Positions 31,141 through 40,032 of a stretch of 64,000 bases of DNA are shown here, piece after piece; position 1 is the stretch's first letter; each line of letters starts with the position of its first letter. A program made the translations under genes and the position numbers. Source of the stretch: Mixta gaviniae (GTDB taxonomy: Bacteria; Pseudomonadota; Gammaproteobacteria; Enterobacterales; Enterobacteriaceae); the NCBI RefSeq assembly GCF_002953195.1, contig NZ_CP026377.1:3286001-3350000 (forward strand), written 5' to 3'. Under the pieces are notes generated by a model that saw only the letters and a list, made by a program, of their open reading frames with translations, ran no database searches and was not told the DNA's origin.

Positions 31141-31999
31141 CAAAGGTGCAAACCAGACCACCGCAGCGCTGCGCGCCGGCGCCCGCGTTCACTATATCGG
31201 CAAGGTCGGCCAGGACGATTTCGGCCAGTTTGCCCGCCGCCATCTGGAAAAAACCGGCTTTGACACCATTACGCTGTTTACCTGCAAGGAAAAGCCCACC
31301 GGCAACGCGCTGATCTACGTGGCGGGCGACGATGCGGAGAATATGATTTCGGTCTATCCGGGCGCCAATCTTACCGTCAGCGCAGCGGAGGTGGCGCGCT
31401 GCCAGCCGACCGTCGCCGCCGCCAATATCTTGTTAATGCAGCTGGAAAATAACCTGAGCGCTATTCAGCGCATGGTGGATATCGCGCGCGCGGCGGGCAC
31501 CTTCGTGATCATTAATCCGGCGCCCTGGCAAAAGATAAGCGATACGCTGCTGCGTAAAGTTGACCTGCTGACGCCTAACAGCACCGAGGCCACGCTGCTG
31601 AGCGGCGTGAGCGTCAGCGGCGTTGACGATGCGATACGCGCGGCGACGGCGCTGCATCGCAAAGGGGTGCGTCAGCTGATCATCACCCTGGGGACGCAGG
31701 GTGCGCTGCTTGCCGACGGCGAGGCGATGTACCGTATCCCGCTGTTTCCGGCGCAGCCTTCCGGCAGCACCGGTGCCGGCGATGCCTTTAACGGCGCGCT
31801 CGCCGCACGGCTGGCGGCGGGCGAACCTTTAAAGCAGACGGCGCTGTTCGCTTCCGCCTACACTTCTCTCTGCGTTGAGCGTCCCGGCGCGGCGAACGCC
31901 ATGCCGCTTTACGCCGATGCGCTGGCGCGGCTGCAGGCTCATCCAACGCTGCGGGTGGAAACCATTGCCCCGCCGGACGCCCTCGACGCCGCCGGTTAA
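31139..31999 (+). pseudogene. PfkB-family (ribokinase-like) sugar kinase gene, 5' truncated
   Basis: In the frame of position 31139 the sequence reads GKGANQTTAALRAGARVHYIG, the early substrate-binding motif of ribokinases, with the first ~35-40 residues missing. It continues through DDFGQFARRHLEKTG, FVIINPAPWQ and LLTPNSTEATLL to the catalytic motif STGAGDAFNGALAARLA and ends at TAA 31997-31999. A GTG at 31319 could start a shorter frame but would lack the substrate-binding lid. The kinase would have phosphorylated the imported sugar. The head of the gene is fused out of frame to the preceding binding-protein gene, so neither product is expected to work. Confidence 0.82.
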
Positions 32000-32036
32000 G
32001 CGGCGGATGGCCATGCCGGGCGTCACGTCAGAGGCA

Positions 32037-32122
32037 GGCGCGGCAACGGTGTCGCCGGTTAAACGGTGGGTACCCACGCCTGCAGCGTGAGGGCGGCAGC
32101 CTGAACGCGGGCGCGGCAACGG
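32037..32122 (+). repeat. 13-bp direct repeat in GC-rich spacer
   Basis: GGCGCGGCAACGG occurs at 32037-32049 and again at 32110-32122, 73 bases apart, in the non-coding stretch between the broken kinase gene and nudK. The flanks are partly similar too (GTGTCGCC and CGCCGCC). It may be a remnant of a local duplication. Confidence 0.5.
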
Positions 32123-32147
32123 CGCCGCCAGGCAGGCGGCGGGCGCG

Positions 32148-32726
32148 TCAGGCACGCAGCCAGCCTGCAATCTGCGCGTGTTGCAGCAGCATAATGGTTT
32201 TGCCGTCGCGGATTTCGCCACTTTTCACCCTTGCCAGCGCCTGCGGGAACGTCATTTCCAGAACCTCAATCGACTCATCCTCCACGCCGCCGCCGGCGCT
32301 GGCGCGCTGCGATTCATCATACTCGGCGGCAAAAAAGTGGATCAGCTCGGTGACGCCGCCGGGCGACATATAGGCTTCAAACAGCTTCTCCACCTGGCCG
32401 ACGGCGTAACCGGTCTCTTCAATCGCCTCTTTGCGAATGCATTCTTCCGGCGAATCGTCATCCAGCAGCCCGGCGCAGGCCTCTATCAGCATGCCATCCT
32501 CGTTGCCGTTGACCCAGGTGGCCATGCGAAACTGACGGATCAGCACCACGCTATTCTTTTCACGGTTATAGAGCAGGATTGTGGCGCCGTTGCCGCGGTC
32601 ATAAACTTCCCGCTTGTGGCGCAGGATTTCACCGCTGCGGGTGGTGAGTTCGTAGGTGTAGTTACGCAGCACAAACCAGTTTTCCGACAGCAGCTTCTCT
32701 TTGATCAGTTTGATGGGGGCAGGCAT
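32148..32726 (-). CDS. nudK: GDP-mannose pyrophosphatase NudK
   Basis: NudK is a Nudix hydrolase that splits GDP-mannose and related sugar nucleotides. I chose the ATG at 32726 ([16 protein letters not shown]), which has GGAG seven bases upstream and gives 192 residues (E. coli 191). Conserved stretches are [31 protein letters not shown] and [13 protein letters not shown]. The Nudix helix [11 protein letters not shown] is intact, but the first Glu of the box, as I align it, is Ser (GLLDDDS). In E. coli nudK follows ypfG; here the sugar remnant lies between. It is upstream of the nar block; the 260 bases to the nar terminator region show nothing else. Confidence 0.93.
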   Translation of the reverse strand: MPAPIKLIKEKLLSENWFVLRNYTYELTTRSGEILRHKREVYDRGNGATILLYNREKNSVVLIRQFRMATWVNGNEDGMLIEACAGLLDDDSPEECIRKEAIEETGYAVGQVEKLFEAYMSPGGVTELIHFFAAEYDESQRASAGGGVEDESIEVLEMTFPQALARVKSGEIRDGKTIMLLQHAQIAGWLRA

Positions 32727-32964
32727 AGCGACTCCAGACATTAAAACAGGCGTCAGTGATGATAAAACCGGCCGGGTGCGAAAACTATCCGAATTGCGCG
32801 CCAGCGAGGGGCGCAGACCGAATGAAGGGCAAAGCGTATCGGAGGCGCTCTGACTCGCGCTTTCCCGGACGGAAAGAAATGAGCTGTATGCAGGCTGGAA
32901 GGGTCAGGGCTGCCTTACTCTTTTCCCATTGCGCTATTCACATTATGAAAGAGGGGAAGAAGGC

Positions 32965-32994
32965 AAAAACGCCGCAGACCGGGCGGTCTGCGGC
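32965..32994 (-). terminator. Terminator of narGHJI
   Basis: On the minus strand the stem GCCGCAGACC / GGTCTGCGGC (loop of 4) is followed by GTTTTTGCC. It begins nine bases after the narI stop codon and closes the nitrate reductase operon. Confidence 0.8.
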
Positions 32995-33002
32995 AGAGGC
33001 TG

Positions 33003-33680
33003 TCAGTGGCGGTTGCGCACCAGCTGATAGCGACGGGTCAGGTACTCTACTGGCGCGCTCCAGATATGCACCAGGCGGCAGAACGGGAACAGCAGGAACA
33101 GCGTCATACCCAGTACCATGTGGACTTTATAAATCAACGCCACGCCTTCGAGATGCGCCGCCGCGCCCGACTGGAAGGTGACCACCGCCTGCGCCCAGCC
33201 CACCAGCTTCATCATTTCGCTGCCGTCCATATGGTGAGCAGAGAACGGAATGGTAAGCAGGCCCAGCGTCGCCTGAATCACCAGCAGCGTCAGGATCAGG
33301 ATATCCCCGGTGCTACTGGTGACGCGCACGCGCGGATTCAGCAGACGACGTTTCAGCAGCAGCGCGCCGCCGATCAGCGTCAGCGCGCCGCAGATACCGC
33401 CGGCCACCATCGCCAGCTGTTGCTTCACGGCGATCGGCAGGAAGGATTGGTACATCCAGTGCGGCGTCAACATCCCGACCAGATGGCCGAAGAAGATGCC
33501 GATGATGCCGATGTGAAACAGGTTCGACGCCAGGCGCATCCCCTTTTTATCCAGCATCTGGCTGGAGCCGGCGCGCCAGCTGTACTGCCCGTAGTCATAA
33601 CGCAACCAGCTGCCGACCAGAAATACCGTGCCGGCCAGGTAAGGATAGATATTAAAGAAAAACAGATTCAAGAAGTGCAT
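33003..33680 (-). CDS. narI: Respiratory nitrate reductase gamma subunit (cytochrome b)
   Basis: NarI is the membrane diheme cytochrome b that oxidises quinol at the periplasmic side and feeds electrons to NarH and NarG. I chose the ATG at 33680 ([14 protein letters not shown]), giving 225 residues, exactly the E. coli length. Five membrane helices are visible. Heme-ligand histidines are expected in [18 protein letters not shown] and [14 protein letters not shown]. It starts three bases after the narJ stop codon and ends the operon. Confidence 0.96.
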   Translation of the reverse strand: MHFLNLFFFNIYPYLAGTVFLVGSWLRYDYGQYSWRAGSSQMLDKKGMRLASNLFHIGIIGIFFGHLVGMLTPHWMYQSFLPIAVKQQLAMVAGGICGALTLIGGALLLKRRLLNPRVRVTSSTGDILILTLLVIQATLGLLTIPFSAHHMDGSEMMKLVGWAQAVVTFQSGAAAHLEGVALIYKVHMVLGMTLFLLFPFCRLVHIWSAPVEYLTRRYQLVRNRH

Positions 33681-33682
33681 GA

Positions 33683-34405
33683 TCAGCGTCCTGTTATTCC
33701 CGTGGTGGCTTGCGCCACGTCCAGATACTGTGGCGCAACCGCGCCGGCAAAGCGGCGCTGGTGCGCTTCCTGCTGTGCTGACGCGCAGCCCTGTTCGCCA
33801 AGGAAGCGGATCTGCTCCTCTTCCCATACCGCATCCAGCGCCTGCGGCGTATCGTCGCGCGCTTCCTGCGCCACCTGCGGCTCCAGCGCCTCGGCGGCAA
33901 TGCCGCTTTCGGACAGCGCCAGCAGCAGATCGAGCAGCCCGGCCCAGCGGCTGTTGCGCTGATGCAGACGCGCGCTCAGCAGCGCCAGAATCGGCGCGAT
34001 ATCCACCAGCCCTTCACGCGCCGCTTCCGGCGCGCGGCTGCTCAAATACTCCAGGTAGAGCGGCAGGAAATCGGGCAGCTCGCGGCTATCCAGCTCCAGG
34101 CCGGCGGCGCGATACTGCTCAAGCAGATCGACCATCGCCTGACCGCGATCGCGTGATTCGCCGTGAACATGCTCAAACAACAGCAGCGAAGTGGCGCGGC
34201 CGCGATCGAACAGCTCGCAGTAGTCCGCCTGCAGATCGAGCAGCGAGCAGGCGCTGAAGTCGCGTAGCAGCGTCCGCAGCTGTTCGCGCTGCGCGTCGTT
34301 CAGCTCGCGGGCGTCAGTCAGCGCGGCTTCCAGATCCGCCTGGTGATCGAACAGCGCCCGATCGGGATAGTCCAGCAAACGCGCGATAATGCGTAACGCA
34401 ATCAT
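33683..34405 (-). CDS. narJ: Nitrate reductase assembly chaperone NarJ
   Basis: NarJ is a cytoplasmic chaperone that binds NarG and allows molybdenum cofactor insertion and membrane docking. It is not part of the final enzyme. The 240 residues (E. coli 236) start [15 protein letters not shown], with the family motif [22 protein letters not shown] at the centre (about 75-96). The start overlaps narH by four bases (ATGA). The C-terminal tail is variable. Confidence 0.95.
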   Translation of the reverse strand: MIALRIIARLLDYPDRALFDHQADLEAALTDARELNDAQREQLRTLLRDFSACSLLDLQADYCELFDRGRATSLLLFEHVHGESRDRGQAMVDLLEQYRAAGLELDSRELPDFLPLYLEYLSSRAPEAAREGLVDIAPILALLSARLHQRNSRWAGLLDLLLALSESGIAAEALEPQVAQEARDDTPQALDAVWEEEQIRFLGEQGCASAQQEAHQRRFAGAVAPQYLDVAQATTGITGR

Positions 34406-35946
34406 GAGGCATCCTCCCGGCGTTCAGTGCGGCGCGTGATGTCGATGGCATCGATGCGGCGCGTATTGAACAGGTTGAATTTGCTGTCGCTGCCGTGGCA
34501 GCCGTCGCCGAAGCTGAAGCCGCAGCCTTTGCTTTCCGGGAAAGCTTCGCGCGCCAGCTCGCGGTGGCTGGAAGGGATCACGAAGCGATCTTCGTAGTTG
34601 GCGATCGCCAGGTAGCGGTACATCTCCTGCGCCTGGGCTTCGGTCAGGCCGACCTGCTCCAGCGCGCTGGTATCGGTCACGCCCTCGACGCTCTCGGCGC
34701 GTTTGTAGTGGCGCATCGCCAGCATACGCTTCAGCGCCAGCAGTACCGGCGCGGTATCGCCGGCGGTCAGCAGGTTCGCCAGGTACTGCACCGGAATACG
34801 CAGGCTTTCCACATCCGGCAGCACCCCTTGCTGATCCAGTACGCCGGCGTCAGCGGCGGACTGAATCGGCGACAGCGGCGGCACATACCAGACCATCGGC
34901 AGCGTGCGGTATTCGGGATGCAGCGGCAGCGCCAGTTTCCAGTCCATCGCCATTTTGTAGACCGGCGAGCGCTGCGCCGCGTCGATCACGCTCTGCGGCA
35001 CGCCATCTTTCAGCGCCTGCTCAATCACCGCCGGATCGTGCGGGTCGAGGAAGACATCGAGCTGGCTTTGATAGAGATCCTGCTCGTTTTCCACCGCGGC
35101 CGCCTGCTCGATGCGATCCGCATCGTACAGCAGCACGCCGAGGTAACGGATACGGCCGACGCAGGTTTCGGAGCAGACGGTCGGCTGCCCCGCTTCGATG
35201 CGCGGATAGCAGAAAATGCATTTTTCTGACTTGCCGCTTTTCCAGTTGAAGTAGATTTTTTTATACGGACAGCCGGTCAGGCACATACGCCAGCCGCGAC
35301 ATTTGTCCTGATCGATCAGCACGATGCCATCTTCGCCGCGCTTATAGATGGCGCCGCTCGGGCAGGTCGCCACGCAGGCCGGGTTCAGGCAGTGTTCGCA
35401 CAGACGCGGCAGGTACATCATGAAGGTGTTTTCGAACTGGCCGTACATCTCTTTCTGGATGTTATCGAAGTTTTTATCCTGCGAGCGTTTAGAAAACTCG
35501 CCGCCGAGGATCTCTTCCCAGTTCGGGCCATTTTCGATTTTCTTCATCCGCTGGCCGGTGATCAGCGAACGCGGACGCGCGATCGGCTGATGCTTGCCTT
35601 CCGGCGCATTGTGCAGATGCTGATAATCAAAATCGAACGGCTCGTAGTAATCATCCAGCGCCGGGACATCCGGGTTGGCGAAGATTTTCGAGAGAACGCC
35701 GACGCGGCTGCCCATGCGCGGCTGCAGCTGGCCGTTGATTTTACGGATCCAGCCGCCCTTCCATTTCTCCTGATCTTCCCAGGCGCGCGGGTAGCCGAGG
35801 CCCGGCTTGCTTTCAACATTGTTGAACCAGGCATATTCCATGCCTTCGCGGCTGGTCCAGACGTTTTTACAGGTGACCGAACAGGTATGACAGCCGATGC
35901 ATTTGTCGAGGTTCAACACCATGCCGACTTGCGAACGAATTTTCAT
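34402..35946 (-). CDS. narH: Respiratory nitrate reductase beta subunit (iron-sulfur)
   Basis: NarH carries four iron-sulfur clusters that pass electrons from NarI to NarG. I chose the ATG at 35946 (MKIRSQVGMVLNLDK), giving 514 residues (E. coli 512). Cysteine groups are at CIGCHTCSVTCKN (about 16-28), CEHCLNPACVATC (about 184-196), CRGWRMCLTGC and CIFCYPRIEAGQPTVCSETC. The Trp in CRGW is the usual mark of the 3Fe-4S cluster. ATGA overlaps link it to narG upstream and narJ downstream. Confidence 0.97.
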   Translation of the reverse strand: MKIRSQVGMVLNLDKCIGCHTCSVTCKNVWTSREGMEYAWFNNVESKPGLGYPRAWEDQEKWKGGWIRKINGQLQPRMGSRVGVLSKIFANPDVPALDDYYEPFDFDYQHLHNAPEGKHQPIARPRSLITGQRMKKIENGPNWEEILGGEFSKRSQDKNFDNIQKEMYGQFENTFMMYLPRLCEHCLNPACVATCPSGAIYKRGEDGIVLIDQDKCRGWRMCLTGCPYKKIYFNWKSGKSEKCIFCYPRIEAGQPTVCSETCVGRIRYLGVLLYDADRIEQAAAVENEQDLYQSQLDVFLDPHDPAVIEQALKDGVPQSVIDAAQRSPVYKMAMDWKLALPLHPEYRTLPMVWYVPPLSPIQSAADAGVLDQQGVLPDVESLRIPVQYLANLLTAGDTAPVLLALKRMLAMRHYKRAESVEGVTDTSALEQVGLTEAQAQEMYRYLAIANYEDRFVIPSSHRELAREAFPESKGCGFSFGDGCHGSDSKFNLFNTRRIDAIDITRRTERREDAS

Positions 35947-38900
35947 TGCTGCGCCTCCTGACGGGTACCCTGGCACTCATCGTTGCCTTCGCCGTCCAAC
36001 CAATTGACATTGTTCATTTTTCTCACCACCACAAATTCATCACGGTTTGAACCTACCGTTCCGTAGTAGTTGAAGCCGTAAGAGAGCTGCGCGTAACCGC
36101 CGATCATGTGGGTCGGTTTCGGGTAGACGCGCGTCACGGAGTTATGGATGCCGCCGCGCTGACCGGTGATCTCCGCGCCAGGAATATTCACGATACGCTC
36201 CTGCGCGTGGTACATCATGGTCATCCCGGCCGGTACGCGCTGGCTCACCACCGCGCGCGCCGTCAGCGAGCCGTTGGCGTTGAACGCTTCGATCCAGTCG
36301 TTGTCCTGAATGCCCAGCTCGCGCGCATCCTCTTCGCTCATCCAGACGATCGGGCCGCCGCGCGACAGCGTCAGCATCAGCAGGTTGTCGCTGTAGGTGG
36401 AGTGAATCCCCCACTTCTGGTGCGGCGTAATAAAGTTGAGCGCTTTTTCCGGGTTGCCGTTCGGTTTCTGGTTCAGCAGCGGCTGTGCGGCGCGGGTATC
36501 CACCGGCGGACGGTAAACCAGCAGGCTTTCGCCGAAAGCACGCATCCACTCATGATCCTGATAAAGCTGCTGACGGCCGCTGAGCGTGCGGAACGGAATC
36601 AGCTCATGGATGTTGGTGTAGCAGGCGTTATACGAGACATGCTCATCCTCCAGGCCAGACCAGGTCGGGCTGGAGATAATTTTACGCGGCTGCGCCTGAA
36701 TATCGCGGAAGCGGATCTTCTCCTCTTCTTTGTTCAGCGCCAGGTGCGTATGGTCGCGACCGGTGATTTTGCTCAGCGCGCCCCAGGCTTTCACCGCCAC
36801 GTGGCCGTTGGTTTCCGGCGCCAGCGTCAGGATCACCTCTGCGGCATCGATAGCGCTGTCGATATTCGGGCGACCGGCTGCCGGGCCGTCATGCTTGACG
36901 TAGTTGAGCTTTTTCAGCAGGTCGACTTCGGTCTGGGTATTCCAGCTGATGCCCTTGCCGCCGTTACCCAGCTTGTCCATCAGCGGACCGAGGGAGGTAA
37001 AGCGCTCCCAGGTGGCCGGATAGTCGCGTTCAACGGTAATGATATGCGGCGCGGTTTTGCCCGGAATCAGATCGCATTCGCCTTTCTTCCACTCTTTCAC
37101 GCCGAATGGCTGCGCCAGCTCGGCGGCGGAGTCATGCTGCATCGGCAGCGTTACCACATCAGTCTCTTTGCCGAGATGGCCGACGCACACTTCAGAGAAG
37201 CGTTTGGCGATGCCTTTATAAATTTCCCAGTCGCTTTTCGCTTCCCAGGCGGGATCGACGGCGGCGGAGAGCGGATGAATAAACGGATGCATATCCGACG
37301 TATTCATATCGTCTTTCTCATACCAGGTGGCCGTCGGCAGCACGATGTCGGAGTAGAGGCAGGTGCTGGACATGCGGAAATCGAGCGTCACCACCAGATC
37401 GAGCTTGCCGGTAGCAGGATTGTCCTGCCATTCCACTTCCTGCGGCTTCACGCTGCCCTGCTCGCCCAGGTCTTTGCCCTGAATGCCGTTTTCGGTGCCC
37501 AGCAGATACTTGAGCATATACTCATGGCCCTTGCCGGAGGAGCCAAGCAGGTTGGAGCGCCAGACGAAGAGGTTGCGCGGGTAGTTCTGCGGATTATCAG
37601 GCTGCTCGGCGGCAAAGCGCAGCGCGCCGCTTTTCAGGCTCTCCACGGTGTAATCGACCGGCGTCTGGCCGGCGGCGGCCGCTTTGGCGGCGATATGCAG
37701 CGGGTTGGTCGCCAGCTGCGGCGCCGACGGCAGCCAGCCCATGCGTTCGGCGCGCACGTTGAAATCGATCAGGCTGCCCTGGAAGCGCGACTTGTCCGCC
37801 AGCGGCGACAGCAGCGTTTCCGTCGCCACCGTTTCGTGGCGCCACTGGCTGGAGTGATTGTAGAAGAATGAGGTACCGTTCATATGACGCGGCGGACGTT
37901 GCCAGTCGAGGCCGAAGGCCAGTGGGGTCCAGCCGGTCTGCGGACGCAGTTTTTCCTGGCCGACGTAGTGCGCCCAGCCGCCGCCGCTCTGTCCCACGCA
38001 GCCGCAGAAGATCAGCATATTGATCAGCCCGCGGTAGTTCATATCCATATGGAACCAGTGGTTCATGCCGGCGCCGACGATAATCATCGAACGGCCGTGA
38101 GTTTTTTCAGCGTTTTCGGCGAATTCGCGCGCGATACGGATCATCTGGTGGCGGGAAACGCCGGTGATTTTTTCCGCCCAGGCGGGGGTATACGCTTTGA
38201 TTTCATCATAGCTGGCGGCGCAGTTGGCGTCGCCGAGGCCGCGATCCAGGCCGTAGTTGGCCAGGGTGAGATCGTAGACGCTGGCGACCAGCGCTTCGCT
38301 GCCGTCAGCAAGCTGCAGACGTTTCACCGGCAGTTTATGCAGCAGAATTTCATCCAGCGCCACGCTGTTAAAATGTTCGCTTTCGGTGCCGCCAAAGTAC
38401 GGGAAGCCGACCTCCGCTACCTCATCGTGACTGCCGAGCAGGCTGAGCTGCAGTTCCACTTCGCGCTGCGACTGACCTTCGCGCGCTTCCAGGTTCCATT
38501 TGCCCTCTTCGCCCCAGCGGTAGCCGATCGAGCCTAACGGCGCCACCAGCTCGCCGCTCAGGCCATCGATGGCGATGGTTTTCCATTCCGGATTGTTTTC
38601 CTGGCCGAGGTTGTCCACCAGATCGCTGGCGCGCAGCATACGGCCCGCCGCGTAGTAGCCGCCATCGCGTGGTTCCAGCATGACCAGCATCGGCATGTCG
38701 GTGTAACGGCGCACATAGTCGCGGAAGTAGCTGACTTCGCGATCGAGATGGAACTCTTTCAGCATCACATGGCCCATCGCCAGCGCCATCGCGCTGTCAG
38801 TGCCCTGTTTCGGATTCAGCCAGAGATCGCACAGCTTGGCGACTTCGGCATAATCCGGCGTGACCGCCACGGTTTTGGTGCCTTTGTAACGCACTTCGGT

Positions 38901-39704
38901 AAAGAAGTGGGCATCCGGGGTACGCGTCTGAGGGACGTTGGAGCCCCAGGCGATAATGTAGGAGGAGTTATACCAGTCGGCCGATTCTGGCACGTCGGTC
39001 TGCTCGCCCCAGGTCATCGGCGAGGCGGGCGGCAGGTCGCAGTACCAGTCATAGAAACTGAGGCAGGTGCCGCCGATCAGCGACAGGTAGCGCGCGCCCG
39101 ATGCGTAGGAGACCATCGACATCGCCGGGATCGGCGAGAAGCCGACAATGCGGTCCGGGCCGAAGGTTTTCGCGGTATAGACGTTGGCCGCCGCGATAAT
39201 TTCATTCACTTCCTGCCAGCTGGAGCGCACAAAGCCGCCGCGTCCGCGCGCCACTTTGTAGCTTTTCGCTTTTTCCTCATCGCCGACGATCGCGCCCCAG
39301 GCGTCAACCGGATCGCTGTGCTGCGCCTTCGCTTCACGCCATAATTTCACCAGGCGTTTGCGCATAAGTGGATATTTCAGGCGATTGGCGCTATACAAAT
39401 ACCAGGAGTAGCTGGCGCCGCGCGGACAGCCGCGTGGTTCATGATTCGGCAGATCCGGACGCGTGCGCGGATAGTCGGTTTGCTGCGTTTCCCAGGTGAC
39501 CAGGCCGTTTTTGACGTAGATTTTCCAGCTACAGGAACCGGTGCAGTTGACGCCGTGCGTGGAGCGCACGATTTTGTCATGCTGCCAACGGCTGCGGTAA
39601 CCATCTTCCCAGTCCCGGTTGGTGTTGAGTGTCTGGCCGTGTTGGCCAGAAAAAGGTTCAGCTAGCTGTTTGAAGTAGCGAAACCGATCCAGAAATTTGC
39701 TCAT
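35943..39704 (-). CDS. narG: Respiratory nitrate reductase alpha subunit (catalytic)
   Basis: NarG reduces nitrate to nitrite at a molybdo-bis(MGD) centre on the cytoplasmic face of the membrane. The 1253 residues (E. coli 1247) start MSKFLDRFRYFKQLAEPFSG. The N-terminal FS0 cluster motif is THGVNCTGSCSWKIYV, with His as one ligand. The Mo-binding region follows (SADWYNSSYIIAWGSN). The long molybdopterin oxidoreductase domain ends with the C-terminal dinucleotide-binding domain (about 1080-1240). It is the first gene of narGHJI. An FNR box and NarL heptamers lie upstream. A second nitrate reductase was not seen. Confidence 0.97.
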   Translation of the reverse strand: MSKFLDRFRYFKQLAEPFSGQHGQTLNTNRDWEDGYRSRWQHDKIVRSTHGVNCTGSCSWKIYVKNGLVTWETQQTDYPRTRPDLPNHEPRGCPRGASYSWYLYSANRLKYPLMRKRLVKLWREAKAQHSDPVDAWGAIVGDEEKAKSYKVARGRGGFVRSSWQEVNEIIAAANVYTAKTFGPDRIVGFSPIPAMSMVSYASGARYLSLIGGTCLSFYDWYCDLPPASPMTWGEQTDVPESADWYNSSYIIAWGSNVPQTRTPDAHFFTEVRYKGTKTVAVTPDYAEVAKLCDLWLNPKQGTDSAMALAMGHVMLKEFHLDREVSYFRDYVRRYTDMPMLVMLEPRDGGYYAAGRMLRASDLVDNLGQENNPEWKTIAIDGLSGELVAPLGSIGYRWGEEGKWNLEAREGQSQREVELQLSLLGSHDEVAEVGFPYFGGTESEHFNSVALDEILLHKLPVKRLQLADGSEALVASVYDLTLANYGLDRGLGDANCAASYDEIKAYTPAWAEKITGVSRHQMIRIAREFAENAEKTHGRSMIIVGAGMNHWFHMDMNYRGLINMLIFCGCVGQSGGGWAHYVGQEKLRPQTGWTPLAFGLDWQRPPRHMNGTSFFYNHSSQWRHETVATETLLSPLADKSRFQGSLIDFNVRAERMGWLPSAPQLATNPLHIAAKAAAAGQTPVDYTVESLKSGALRFAAEQPDNPQNYPRNLFVWRSNLLGSSGKGHEYMLKYLLGTENGIQGKDLGEQGSVKPQEVEWQDNPATGKLDLVVTLDFRMSSTCLYSDIVLPTATWYEKDDMNTSDMHPFIHPLSAAVDPAWEAKSDWEIYKGIAKRFSEVCVGHLGKETDVVTLPMQHDSAAELAQPFGVKEWKKGECDLIPGKTAPHIITVERDYPATWERFTSLGPLMDKLGNGGKGISWNTQTEVDLLKKLNYVKHDGPAAGRPNIDSAIDAAEVILTLAPETNGHVAVKAWGALSKITGRDHTHLALNKEEEKIRFRDIQAQPRKIISSPTWSGLEDEHVSYNACYTNIHELIPFRTLSGRQQLYQDHEWMRAFGESLLVYRPPVDTRAAQPLLNQKPNGNPEKALNFITPHQKWGIHSTYSDNLLMLTLSRGGPIVWMSEEDARELGIQDNDWIEAFNANGSLTARAVVSQRVPAGMTMMYHAQERIVNIPGAEITGQRGGIHNSVTRVYPKPTHMIGGYAQLSYGFNYYGTVGSNRDEFVVVRKMNNVNWLDGEGNDECQGTRQEAQQ

Positions 39705-39991
39705 CCGGAATTCTCCTGAAGGCTCGGTGTTGTTATAAATGGCTAAACGACATTGCTTTTGTTGATGGGCGTCAGCCTACTGAGCTGACGACGCGGGCCG
39801 CTTGATTGCGATCAAGTCAGCTCATTTGCCGTCCCGATGGCGCCCTGGCGTCTACCCCTAAAGTGGCAACGCTTTTCGCTTAATAACCCCATGAATTTAA
39901 TCGATAAAAGGGCTAAATTTTCCTGAGGTATCCCATGCTGGCTGTTTGCCGGCTATTTGGGGGTAGGCTGCGGGCTGTGGAACCCGCGATC
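39705..39991 (-). promoter_or_regulatory. narG promoter region with FNR box and NarL heptamers
   Basis: A perfect FNR box, TTGAT-TGCG-ATCAA, lies at 39802-39815. If its centre is at -41.5, transcription starts near 39767. Relative to that, the heptamer TACCCCT at 39853-39859 is centred at -89, and GGGGGTA at 39959-39965 (TACCCCC on minus; six of seven match) at -195. These are the positions of the NarL sites described for E. coli narG. The start site itself is inferred, not seen. Confidence 0.75.
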
Positions 39992-40025
39992 AAAAACGGC
40001 CCTGCCTTTGCGGCAGGGCCGTTTT
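39992..40025 (-). terminator. Terminator of narK
   Basis: The stem AAAACGGCCCTGCC / GGCAGGGCCGTTTT closes a five-base loop seven bases after the narK stop codon. T runs are present on both strands, so it can act in both directions. It separates narK from narGHJI. Confidence 0.85.
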
Positions 40026-40032
40026 CTGGCGG

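Noticed and set aside
31319..31999. Shorter intact kinase starting at GTG 31319
   Set aside because: It would lack the first third of the fold, including the GKGAN substrate motif present upstream in the same frame, so it is a truncated gene.
36108..37871. 587-codon open frame on the plus strand opposite narG
   Set aside because: It lies wholly inside narG, a clear full-length gene, and the product has no family features.
39924..39930. Additional NarL heptamer near TGAGGTA
   Set aside because: Only six of seven bases match and it does not fall at a known NarL position or pair with another heptamer.
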